Assembly (NCBI GenBank): GCA_029932545.1
Contig: JAOZPW010000068.1
Location: 1-15,078, forward strand
Direction: 5' to 3'
From: Thermoanaerobaculales bacterium
GTDB lineage: Bacteria > Acidobacteriota > Thermoanaerobaculia > Thermoanaerobaculales > Sulfomarinibacteraceae
DNA: 15,078 bases
The translations under genes and the position numbers were made by a program. The notes beneath the pieces are model-generated. The model was not told where the DNA came from and made no database searches. It was given only the letters and a program-made list of their open reading frames with translations. Positions 6,038 through 12,726 of this stretch are shown here, one piece after another. Each line of letters starts with the position of its first letter. Position 1 is the first letter of the stretch.

Positions 6038-7261
6038 ATGAATGAATCTTCAACCGTTTCAACGGCCGTTGAAGCCGAAGCCTCCCGGCTTGCCGCTGAT
6101 GCGACACCGGCCTGCATTGAATTCCTCCGCGACCTCGTCGCCTTGCCCTCACCCCCGCGCGGGGAAAGACTGGCCTGCGAAAGGGTCATGCGGGAAATGG
6201 AGAGCCTTGGCTTCGACGAAGTTCTGCTGGATGACATGGGCAATGTCTTGGGGAGATTGGGCAGCGGGCCGCGCACGATCGCCTTTGACTCCCACATCGA
6301 CACCGTCGGCATCTCTCGTCCAGCCCTGTGGCGATTCGACCCCTTCAAGGGCCAGACCCTCGGAGGCACCTTGTTCGGCAGGGGCGCCTCGGATCAGAAG
6401 GGCGGCTTGGCCACCCTGGTCCACGGCGTAGCCCAGGTCGCCAAACTTGGCATACCCGAAGAATTGACGCTGTGGGTAACGGCCACGGTCAATGGGGAAG
6501 ACTGCGTCGGACTGGCATGGCAGTACCTGATCAGGGAGTTCGGCCTCGATCCTGAGGCGGTGATCATCGCCCTCCCGTCCCATCTCGGCATCTGCCGCGG
6601 CCAGCGCGGACGACTGGAAATCGAGGTCAGCACCGAAGGCATCTCAACCCACGGCAGCCAACCGGACCGTGGCGCCAACGCCATTGTGGCGATGGCGCCG
6701 ATCATCCAGGCAATCACTCGGATGCACGGAAAACTCAGTCAGGATCACGAGATGCTGGGCCGGGGTTCCGCGGCCGTTACCGGCATCTCGGCGGACTCCC
6801 CCTCTTTCACCGCCATCCCGGATGGGTGCACCATTCGCGTAGATCGACGGCTGACCATCGGCGAGACGGCACAATCGGCTCTGGAAGAGGTTCAGGCACT
6901 GCCCGAAGTGAAGGCCGCCGGCGCCGAAGTCCGCTTCCTTGAGTATGCTGAGCCGTCATGGCGGGGCCTCGAATACCCGACAGAGAAGATATTCCCCGCC
7001 TGGGAAACCCCAGACGACAGCCATGTGTTTCAGGCGGCTCAGAGCACGGCGCGCAGAGTCCTGGGGCGAGAACCTCGACTCCATCGATCAGCCTTCTCAT
7101 CCCACGGGTGTGCCACTAAGGGCCTTTTCAACATCCCGACGATCGGCTTCGGACCGGCCAACGAAAAGGACTCCCACACCGTCAACGACCAGATTTCCCT
7201 GGCACAACTCCAGCCGGCGATGGCCTTCTATTCGCTGTTCCCGCTGGTGTACGTGGGATAG
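6038..7261 (+). CDS. M20 family (YgeY-like) metallohydrolase homologue, active site apparently altered
   Basis: The 407 residues match the M20/ArgE/DapE peptidase-deacylase fold, closest in my judgement to the YgeY group linked to selenium-dependent purine metabolism. Metal-site landmarks are H86 and D88 (DSHIDTVG), D119 (GRGASDQKGG) and H380 (DSHTVND); the dimerisation-domain histidine H205 sits in THGSQPDRGANAI. Two acidic positions look lost. The Glu-Glu pair is Gly153-Glu154 (TVNGEDCVG), removing the general base, and the Glu-Pro-Thr/Ser ligand motif is Leu179-Pro180-Ser181. If the first motif is shifted by one residue, only the Leu179 change remains. The product may be a non-catalytic homologue or use a different metal arrangement. 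The ATG at 6038 follows AGGGTGG. No signal peptide is seen, so it is cytoplasmic. No selenium-related neighbour is in the window. Confidence 0.88.
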   Translation: MNESSTVSTAVEAEASRLAADATPACIEFLRDLVALPSPPRGERLACERVMREMESLGFDEVLLDDMGNVLGRLGSGPRTIAFDSHIDTVGISRPALWRFDPFKGQTLGGTLFGRGASDQKGGLATLVHGVAQVAKLGIPEELTLWVTATVNGEDCVGLAWQYLIREFGLDPEAVIIALPSHLGICRGQRGRLEIEVSTEGISTHGSQPDRGANAIVAMAPIIQAITRMHGKLSQDHEMLGRGSAAVTGISADSPSFTAIPDGCTIRVDRRLTIGETAQSALEEVQALPEVKAAGAEVRFLEYAEPSWRGLEYPTEKIFPAWETPDDSHVFQAAQSTARRVLGREPRLHRSAFSSHGCATKGLFNIPTIGFGPANEKDSHTVNDQISLAQLQPAMAFYSLFPLVYVG

Positions 7262-7277
7262 CCCGGCTCCGCCGGGC
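7261..7277 (+). terminator. GC hairpin at the 3' end of the M20 gene
   Basis: GCCCGGC-TCC-GCCGGGC, a perfect 7-bp stem, begins at the last base of the stop codon. No U tract follows, so it may act as an mRNA 3' stabiliser or weak terminator only. Confidence 0.35.
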
Positions 7278-7290
7278 GCTATCAGCGATC

Positions 7291-7350
7291 AGCTGAGCCT
7301 CTTGCAAAAATGGGTCGCCACGATGCGGGGCAGGAGCCCCGCGCTCCCAC
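7291..7350 (+). repeat. Hairpin repeat element, copy A
   Basis: Starts AGCTGAGCCTCTTGCAA, continues through about 17 variable bases to CACGATGC, then has a hairpin GCGGGGC-AGGA-GCCCCGC (7325-7342) and ends GCTCCCAC. The same layout appears at 8853-8911 and inverted at 8936-9003. It lies in the gap between the convergent M20 and radA genes, 83 bases beyond the radA stop. Confidence 0.8.
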
Positions 7351-7377
7351 ATACTGTCCCAGCGGGCCTTTTGCCTA

Positions 7378-7402
7378 TCTTTTTGTGCCTTTTTGTGGCT
7401 GC
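7378..7402 (+). repeat. CTTTTTGTGCC repeat, copy 1
   Basis: TTTTTGTGCCTTTTTGTGGC just past the 3' end of radA; related copies occur at 10573-10590 and, inverted, at 12654-12689. All are in or at the edge of non-coding gaps. Confidence 0.6.
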
Positions 7403-7432
7403 TTTTCTTGCGGCAGTTTTCAGTATTTGCTC

Positions 7433-8785
7433 TCAACGAAGCAAATCCAATAGCCCGGTAACCTCAGTGACCGCGTGAACCGGGATGCCAAAATTTCCCA
7501 TGGCGTTCCGGGCGGGCAGCACTACCTTGGCGAAGCCCAGGGCCTCGGCTTCCCGGACCCGCTCCGCAGCCCGGCTGACCGCCCGCACCTCGCCCATCAA
7601 CCCGACCTCTCCAAAAACCGCAATATCAGGAGGCAAAGGGCGATCGGCCGCCGACGACATCAGGGCGGCGGCAATCGCCAGATCCAGCCCCGGTTCCCGA
7701 AGAGCCAGGCCACCCACTAAGTTGACGAACACATCCCTCTCGCCGAACCGGATTCCCGCGTGCCGCTCCAAGACTGCCAGCAACAGGGCAAGGCGTGAGC
7801 CGTCCAGACCCTGAGCAACCCTCCGTGGCGTCCCGAGATTGCTCGGCGAAACCAGAGCCTGGACTTCGACCAGCAATGGCGCCGTTCCTTCCAGCGCCAC
7901 CGCAACCACCGAACCGGGCGCCCCGGGTCGCCGATCCTCCAGCAACCAGGCCGAAGGGTTGCGCACCCCCTCGAGTCCTGAACCGGTCATCGAGAACAGG
8001 GCCAACTCGGACACGGTGCCGAAGCGGTTTTTTGTCGCCCTGAGAACCCTGAGATCGTGGCCCGGCTCACCCTCGAGGCTCAGCACGACATCGACGAGGT
8101 GCTCAAGCAATTTCGGCCCGGCAATCATGCCGTCCTTGGTCACGTGGCCCACCAGGATGACTGGGATCCCCCGAGTCTTGGCGATGTGTTGAAAGCGTGC
8201 GGCGACTGCACGTACCTGGCTGGGAGATCCCGCCAACGCCTCGACTTCTGAGGCCACCATTGTCTGAACCGAATCGATAACGACAACCGAAGGTTTGAGA
8301 TTTTCCAGATTGCCAATCACAGCATCAACCGACGTTTCGGCATGTAAGAGCAGCTGAGAACGAACACCGTCGACCCTCTCGGCGCGCAGGGCAACTTGTT
8401 GGGCGCTCTCCTCGGCGGACACATAGATCGCCGGCGCCAAATCCCCGGCCAGGGCCGCGGCGGCCTGGAGCAAGATCGTCGATTTCCCCACTCCAGGCTC
8501 TCCGGCCAGCAGGACCAACGACCCGGGAACCAAACCACCGCCCAGCACCCGATCGATGCCGTCGATGCCACATTGGATTCTTTCGGTGACAGCGGCCACG
8601 GCCTCGGTCACGGATACCGGTCCCTCGTTTCTGGGTGGTATCCGAACGCCCTTGCCCGCCTTTTGCTTTGGAGCGCGCGGCTGTTCGACGTAGCAATTCC
8701 AACCGCCGCAGCCTGGACACTGACCCAACCACTTTCTGGACTCGTGGCCGCAGTCGGTGCAGAAAAAAACAGTGTCAGACGCCAT
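7433..8785 (-). CDS. radA: DNA repair and recombination protein RadA (Sms)
   Basis: A RecA-related ATPase that acts as a branch-migration helicase on recombination intermediates in the cytoplasm. The 450 residues are the usual length. An N-terminal C4 zinc finger (C9, C12, C23, C26, with the WLGQCPGCGGW signature) is followed by a RecA-like core: Walker A GEPGVGKST (95-103), YVSAEES (121-127), a Walker B-like VVVIDSVQT (167-175) and the RadA-specific KNRFG motif (252-256). The C-terminal half (about 290-450) is the Lon-protease-like domain with GLALREPGLDLAIAAAL (359-375). Start ATG at 8785 has a GGGGGTGA stretch upstream. It follows dnaB on the same strand, a frequent arrangement, but a 150-bp inverted-repeat element separates the two. 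Convergent with the M20 gene. Confidence 0.97.
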   Translation of the reverse strand: MASDTVFFCTDCGHESRKWLGQCPGCGGWNCYVEQPRAPKQKAGKGVRIPPRNEGPVSVTEAVAAVTERIQCGIDGIDRVLGGGLVPGSLVLLAGEPGVGKSTILLQAAAALAGDLAPAIYVSAEESAQQVALRAERVDGVRSQLLLHAETSVDAVIGNLENLKPSVVVIDSVQTMVASEVEALAGSPSQVRAVAARFQHIAKTRGIPVILVGHVTKDGMIAGPKLLEHLVDVVLSLEGEPGHDLRVLRATKNRFGTVSELALFSMTGSGLEGVRNPSAWLLEDRRPGAPGSVVAVALEGTAPLLVEVQALVSPSNLGTPRRVAQGLDGSRLALLLAVLERHAGIRFGERDVFVNLVGGLALREPGLDLAIAAALMSSAADRPLPPDIAVFGEVGLMGEVRAVSRAAERVREAEALGFAKVVLPARNAMGNFGIPVHAVTEVTGLLDLLR

Positions 8786-8852
8786 CGATTCACCCCCGCA
8801 TCAGAGTATAAGGGTGGATGCCGCCAGCGTCAGGAACGAGATGACAGCTGAT

Positions 8853-8911
8853 AGCTGAGCCTCTTGCAATAATCAATCGGCACGATGCGGGCCGGGAGGC
8901 CCGCGCTCCCA
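8853..8911 (+). repeat. Hairpin repeat element, copy B
   Basis: Begins with the same AGCTGAGCCTCTTGCAA as copy A and ends in the same CGCGCTCCCAC. Its stem is GCGGGCC-GGGA-GGCCCGC (8887-8904): relative to copy A, one G-C pair has become C-G, keeping all seven pairs. It is preceded by an AGCTGATAGCTGA tandem motif (8846-8858). Confidence 0.8.
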
Positions 8912-8935
8912 CCGCGAAACCTGGGGCACCGCAAA

Positions 8936-9003
8936 TGGAGCGCGGGGCTCCTGCCCCGCAACAAGCGCCACCTCGTTTCGCTCTTTTTGCAAGAGGCTGA
9001 GCT
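8936..9003 (-). repeat. Hairpin repeat element, copy C (inverted)
   Basis: On the minus strand this reads AGCTCAGCCTCTTGCAAAAA, a variable spacer, then GCGGGGC-AGGA-GCCCCGC (8942-8959) and GCGCTCC. With copy B it forms a 150-bp inverted-repeat pair filling most of the dnaB-radA gap. Copy C lies directly after the dnaB stop, so its hairpin may protect or terminate that transcript, though no U tract follows. Confidence 0.8.
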
Positions 9004-9010
9004 GAGAGCC

Positions 9011-10390
9011 CTAGAACGGCTGCCCGTCGTCACCGTGGTGGTGACGTTCGGCATTCTCGAACCGGGTGAACTGGTTCTGAAACACCAGGTCGAGATCAGC
9101 GGTCGGGCCGTTGCGCTGCTTGGCAATCAACAGCTGGGCCTCGCGCTCGTCAAGCTCTTTGTCATAAACCCAGGGACGCACGATGAACATGACGATATCG
9201 GCATCCTGCTCAATACTGCCGCTTTCCCGCAGATCGGAGAGCTGCGGCCGACGGTCCGATCCCCGCTGTTCCGGACGCCGGGAGAGCTGCGACAGCACCA
9301 GCATCGGCACCCCGAGTTCCTTGGCGATACCCTTGAGCCCACGAGAAATCTGAGACACCTCTTCAGTCCGGCTGCTGTTGGACCGCCCCCCGGACATAAG
9401 CTGAAGGTAGTCCACCATCACCAGATCCAGGCCACGCTCCTGCTTCATTCTCCGGGCCTTGGCCGAAAGTTCCATCAGAGTGATACCGGCCGTATCGTCG
9501 ATCCACAGGTCGGCCTTTTTCAGCGTCTCGGCGACGGCAGTAATCTTGGGCCAGTCGTTCTTGGCCAGATACCCGTGGGTCAGTCGCGACTGGTCGACCC
9601 TGGCTTCGGAGGACAAGAGCCGCCGCACCAACTGTTCGGCGGACATCTCCAGCGAGAAGACCGCAACCTTTTTTTTGCCCCTGATCGCGGCATGGGCACA
9701 GATATTCAAACCCAAGGAAGTCTTACCCATCGATGGACGGGCGGCCAGGATGACCAAATCGGTGTTCTGCAGGCCTCCGGTCTTGTCATTGAGTTCGTAG
9801 TAGCCTGTATCGATTCCGGTCAGGGCACTGTGGGTCTCCTGGGCCTTTTCCAGATTGACCAGTTCCTTCTCGGTCAGCTTGCCGATCGACTCCAGACCCC
9901 CACCCAGGGTTCCTTCGGCGATGGCATAGACCGCCTTCTGGGCGCTTTCCACTGCCGCCGTAGCCTCGCCCTTGTCGACGGAGCATGTGTCGAGAATTGA
10001 GCGTGCCGCATGCATCAGGCGACGTTTGACCGCCTTGTCGAACACGATTGCAGCGTAGTAGCCGGCATTTGCGACATCGGGCAAGGCATCAACCAACGAC
10101 GACACCAGTGCCGCACCCCCAACCCGCTCGAGGAGGGACTCTTCCCGCAAGTGGTTGGTGACGGTCACCAGATCCGCCGCCTGCCCCCGTTCTTGCAGCG
10201 TCAGGCAGGCGCCATAGACCATGCGATGTTGATCCAGGTAGAAGTCTTGCTCTTCGAGTTTCTCCATCACGTTCAGCAGCGAGACGGGATCGACCAGAAT
10301 TGCGCCGAGAACAGCGCGCTCAGCCTCCAAATCGGAGGGAGGACGATCACCGGTTTGCGCCGGAGGGAATGGGGGTGCGTTCACAGCCAT
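9011..10390 (-). CDS. dnaB: Replicative DNA helicase DnaB
   Basis: Hexameric helicase that unwinds DNA ahead of the replication fork and recruits primase, whose gene is at 122-1867. The 459 residues are typical. The N-terminal collar domain begins at PPSDLEAERAVLGAIL (17-32). After a linker helix (about 155-185), the RecA-like motor has Walker A RPSMGKTS (218-225), SLEMSAEQL (246-254), Walker B VMVDYLQLM (324-332), the LSQLSRRPEQR segment (366-376) and the arginine-finger region DLRESGSIEQDADIVMF (386-402). No intein interrupts it. The ATG at 10390 lacks an evident Shine-Dalgarno sequence, but the N-terminus is the right length for the family. A six-unit CCCGNN array lies 45 bases upstream. 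radA follows on the same strand. Confidence 0.97.
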   Translation of the reverse strand: MAVNAPPFPPAQTGDRPPSDLEAERAVLGAILVDPVSLLNVMEKLEEQDFYLDQHRMVYGACLTLQERGQAADLVTVTNHLREESLLERVGGAALVSSLVDALPDVANAGYYAAIVFDKAVKRRLMHAARSILDTCSVDKGEATAAVESAQKAVYAIAEGTLGGGLESIGKLTEKELVNLEKAQETHSALTGIDTGYYELNDKTGGLQNTDLVILAARPSMGKTSLGLNICAHAAIRGKKKVAVFSLEMSAEQLVRRLLSSEARVDQSRLTHGYLAKNDWPKITAVAETLKKADLWIDDTAGITLMELSAKARRMKQERGLDLVMVDYLQLMSGGRSNSSRTEEVSQISRGLKGIAKELGVPMLVLSQLSRRPEQRGSDRRPQLSDLRESGSIEQDADIVMFIVRPWVYDKELDEREAQLLIAKQRNGPTADLDLVFQNQFTRFENAERHHHGDDGQPF

Positions 10391-10434
10391 GGCAGATAGG
10401 GTACATCAGACGAGGCCACACGGGAATGCCCTGA

Positions 10435-10470
10435 CCCGAGCCCGTGCCCGTTCCCGAGCCCGAGCCCGAT
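10435..10470. repeat. Hexanucleotide CCCGNN tandem array, six units
   Basis: Six exact-register units: CCCGAG, CCCGTG, CCCGTT, CCCGAG, CCCGAG, CCCGAT. The first four bases never vary; the last two do. The array is 36 bp long and ends 45 bases from the dnaB start codon. Confidence 0.75.
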
Positions 10471-10572
10471 GTCAGTTCGTTTGGAAGCTGGGACTACGGC
10501 ACAGATACCGAAAATTCCGACCATTCTCCGGCAATGATGCTGGGTCAGTTTGAGCAATACCCCGGGCAATTT

Positions 10573-10590
10573 GGCCTTTTTGTGGCTATT
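10573..10590 (+). repeat. CTTTTTGTGCC repeat, copy 2
   Basis: GGCCTTTTTGTGGCTATT, sharing CCTTTTTGTGGCTATT with the minus-strand reading of the copy at 12654-12689 and CCTTTTTGTGGCT with the copy at 7378-7402. Confidence 0.55.
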
Positions 10591-10631
10591 CCCTTATTTT
10601 TGCAAGCAGTTAATCTGAGAGCTGGTAGGAA

Positions 10632-11735
10632 TTACCTCTTTACGCCCCTGAGAATCCCGGCAACCGTTCGGGCCGAATCTGTCCATGAAAAATCCTGAGC
10701 ACGCTCGAGGGATTTTTTCCTCATGTCGTCGGCTATCCCTGCATCTGATACAACCCGGCTCAGGGCTTCGACCCAGCCTTCGACATCCTCGAACGGCACC
10801 ACCAGGCCGGCGGTGCCGACAACCTCCGGCAGGGCGCCGGCCTGTGCAACAACAACCGGCGCTCCGCAGGCCATCGCCTCGAGGACCGGCAAGCCGAAAC
10901 CCTCATCCAGGGAGGGCATGGCAAAGACGGCAGCGCCCGAATACAGCAGGATCAGGTCCTGATCTTCGACCCCTTCGACGTGGTAGAGCCAAGGGCGGTC
11001 TGCAACGGCATCGCCCCAACCCCTCCTACCGACCAACACCAGGGCGACCGGGTTCTCTCGATCGGCGTTCATCCTGTCCATCGCCGCAATCAGCAATCCG
11101 AGGTTCTTCCGGGGTTCCAGAGTGCCGACCGCCAGGACAAATCTCTCCGGCAGCCCAAAACGGCGCTGGAGACGATCGACACGCCCCGGCGGGGCCGGTT
11201 TGAAGACACCGTCAGCTGCGTAGGGCGAAACAATAATCCGGTCCTCAGAGAGGCCGAGTCGATCAATGAGCTCACGCTGTGTCGCTTTCGAGGGGACGAC
11301 AACCGCGGCGGCGCGCGACACAGTCCACGCCATCCATCGCCAGTAGAGACGATAGTGCAAAGGCAACAACTGCGGCCACTTCAAAAAGGTCAGATCATGG
11401 ACGACCGAGACCGTTGGCACCGGACAGCGGACCGGCACCATTCCGTAGGGCGAGAGCAGGGCGTCGGCGCCCGAACACCGCAGCGCACCGGGCAGTCGAA
11501 AGGTCTCCCAAACCGGCCGCAACAGGGACCGCATGGATCCAGGAACGATGACGACGCGGGCCTGAAGGCCCTCTGGGGCGGCAATGCCCTCGTGAGGCAC
11601 GAGCAAGACCCATTCGATATCCGGCGCGGCTTCAGGCATTGCGCCGAGAATGCCCTCGAGCCATCGCCTGATGCCATTCGGCGGCTCGACCAGCGGCCGT
11701 GCGTCGACTGCGACCCGAATCTTCCTAGCCGTCAT
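10632..11735 (-). CDS. GT4-type glycosyltransferase
   Basis: Transfers a sugar from a nucleotide donor in the cytoplasm, probably in assembly of an envelope glycan; donor and acceptor cannot be read from sequence. The 367 residues form a GT-B fold. The N-terminal half has the strand VAVDARPLVEPPNGIRRW (8-25) and VVHDLTFLKWP (111-121), typical of GT4 mannosyl/galactosyl transferases of O-antigen and exopolysaccharide pathways. The C-terminal half has AVGTLEPRKNL (202-212), LVGRRGWG and the retaining-enzyme EX7E motif EGFGLPVLE (278-286), followed by CGAPVVVAQAGALPEV. No membrane segment is seen. The ATG at 11735 follows a GGGAGGGGAG purine tract about 11 bases upstream. It is the third gene of a same-strand set with the GDPD-like lipoprotein (71-base gap) and the LtaS-like protein, which points to envelope polysaccharide work. 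Confidence 0.92.
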   Translation of the reverse strand: MTARKIRVAVDARPLVEPPNGIRRWLEGILGAMPEAAPDIEWVLLVPHEGIAAPEGLQARVVIVPGSMRSLLRPVWETFRLPGALRCSGADALLSPYGMVPVRCPVPTVSVVHDLTFLKWPQLLPLHYRLYWRWMAWTVSRAAAVVVPSKATQRELIDRLGLSEDRIIVSPYAADGVFKPAPPGRVDRLQRRFGLPERFVLAVGTLEPRKNLGLLIAAMDRMNADRENPVALVLVGRRGWGDAVADRPWLYHVEGVEDQDLILLYSGAAVFAMPSLDEGFGLPVLEAMACGAPVVVAQAGALPEVVGTAGLVVPFEDVEGWVEALSRVVSDAGIADDMRKKSLERAQDFSWTDSARTVAGILRGVKR

Positions 11736-11806
11736 TTCTCATCTTTCTCCCCTCCCTTTGAAAGTTGGGCTTGAGCATTGCCCCCTCACTCCTCATCCAT
11801 CATTTT

Positions 11807-12604
11807 TCACTCATTTCCACCTTCACACCCGCACAGGATATCGGTGTAGATACCATGCACACCGCGGGCCCTCAAACTCCGGAAGGTTCCGGCATCGTTG
11901 ATGGTGTGGGCATACGATGGCATACCAATCTCGGCCAACCGTCCCGGCAACGAGCCCGAGGCCCGATCGAGCGGCAGGGTCACCGCCGCCAGCTCATGGT
12001 CAGCGGCAAATCTGAACACCGCCTCGTCAGTCGCATCCATCCGATAGAGCGTCAAAATGACGTATTCAAAGCCCAAAGCCCGTACGGCATCGTACTCTTC
12101 GAAGTGATAGACCTGCGCCACCAGTTGCGGCAGAGATTCCGGGATGACGACGGAAAGCAGCGCCAAGGCATCAACATTGGCCCACTTGCAGTCGGTCACG
12201 ACGACGGCATCCGGGTGAGCATTGAGCCAGCGACCGAGAGCCTCGTCATCCATCGACGTGAGGCCGTCCAGCCTCGGCTGTTCCATATAGGCCTGACGGC
12301 TCATCCAACAGCCGTTGAACTCCGGACCGAAGAGCTGTTCTGATGCCGCGTTCCAGTCATGGATCGCTGCCAGGCGGCCGTCGGCGGTCCAATCCAGATC
12401 GATTTCGAACCACCGGCAGCCACGGCCATACCAGAAATCCAACGCCTCCACGGAATTGTTGTAATCGTGACCCTCAATCGCGCCCCCGGCGTGGGCAATC
12501 TGCAGGGGCAACATATCGCCCGATGGGGCTCTCTCAAAGGCGGCTTCCATACACGCTGAGGGATCGCCGCAGCCCGCCAGAACCAACGTCAGGAATGGGG
12601 CCAT
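11807..12604 (-). CDS. Glycerophosphodiester phosphodiesterase-like lipoprotein
   Basis: Predicted to cleave a glycerophosphodiester or related phosphodiester outside the cytoplasm. From ATG 12604 it is 265 residues. MAPFLTLVLAGC gives a lipobox (LAGC, C12), so the mature protein should be lipid-anchored. The GDPD barrel starts at LQIAHAGGAIEGHDYNNS: H38 is the first catalytic histidine, but the canonical HR is HA and the usual PENT is YNNS. The metal motif EIDLD (E67, D69) and the second histidine IHDW (H82, D83) are intact, as is the barrel end GVHGIYTD. The start is uncertain. An ATG at 12730 overlaps the upstream stop as ATGA and would add 42 residues including a hydrophobic stretch encoded by a dispersed repeat. 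A start between the two would give the signal a basic n-region (GRWFRLNL), which MAPF lacks. Confidence 0.82.
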   Translation of the reverse strand: MAPFLTLVLAGCGDPSACMEAAFERAPSGDMLPLQIAHAGGAIEGHDYNNSVEALDFWYGRGCRWFEIDLDWTADGRLAAIHDWNAASEQLFGPEFNGCWMSRQAYMEQPRLDGLTSMDDEALGRWLNAHPDAVVVTDCKWANVDALALLSVVIPESLPQLVAQVYHFEEYDAVRALGFEYVILTLYRMDATDEAVFRFAADHELAAVTLPLDRASGSLPGRLAEIGMPSYAHTINDAGTFRSLRARGVHGIYTDILCGCEGGNE

Positions 12605-12653
12605 CAGATTCAGCCTGAACCACCGACCCTTGCACGGCTTAGCGCATTCAAAG

Positions 12654-12689
12654 AATAGCCACAAAAAGGCACAAAAAGGCACAAAAAAG
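12654..12689 (-). repeat. CTTTTTGTGCC repeat, copy 3 (inverted, longest)
   Basis: Two and a half units of GGCACAAAAA on the plus strand, ending in AATAGCCACAAAAA; on the minus strand it reads as the copies at 7378 and 10573. It lies between the LtaS-like stop and the GDPD start, but is in frame with an upward extension of the GDPD gene. Confidence 0.65.
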
Positions 12690-12726
12690 AAACCGAACGA
12701 GACGTTGCAGCGAATCCTGGAAACCA

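Larger units (their letters stand above)
10391..10631 (-). other. Intergenic region upstream of dnaB
   Basis: These 241 bases between the glycosyltransferase stop and the dnaB start carry no convincing gene. They hold a hexanucleotide array (10435-10470), a copy of the TTTTTGTGGC repeat (10573-10590) and a stretch (10593-10625) sharing CTTGCAAAAAT with the hairpin repeat family on the minus strand. The dnaB promoter should be here, but I see no strong hexamer pair. Confidence 0.5.

Noticed and set aside
5191..6369. A 392-residue minus-strand open frame across yggS, the repeat region and the start of the M20 gene
   Set aside because: It overlaps two secure genes and an inverted-repeat region, and its product has no domain or low-complexity-free core.
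8853..9003. Facing repeats considered as an insertion sequence or CRISPR
   Set aside because: There is no transposase frame, no target duplication that I can see, and no regularly spaced identical repeats with unique spacers.
8885..10000. A 371-residue plus-strand open frame opposite dnaB
   Set aside because: It is antisense to conserved DnaB motifs and begins inside the repeat element; no family resemblance.
10444..10698. An 84-codon plus-strand frame upstream of dnaB
   Set aside because: It starts inside the hexamer array and crosses a dispersed repeat and the end of the glycosyltransferase gene; no ribosome site or domain.
10980..11774. A 264-residue plus-strand open frame opposite the glycosyltransferase
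   Set aside because: It is an antisense shadow, rich in Arg, Pro and Gln as expected for the complement of a GC-rich gene.
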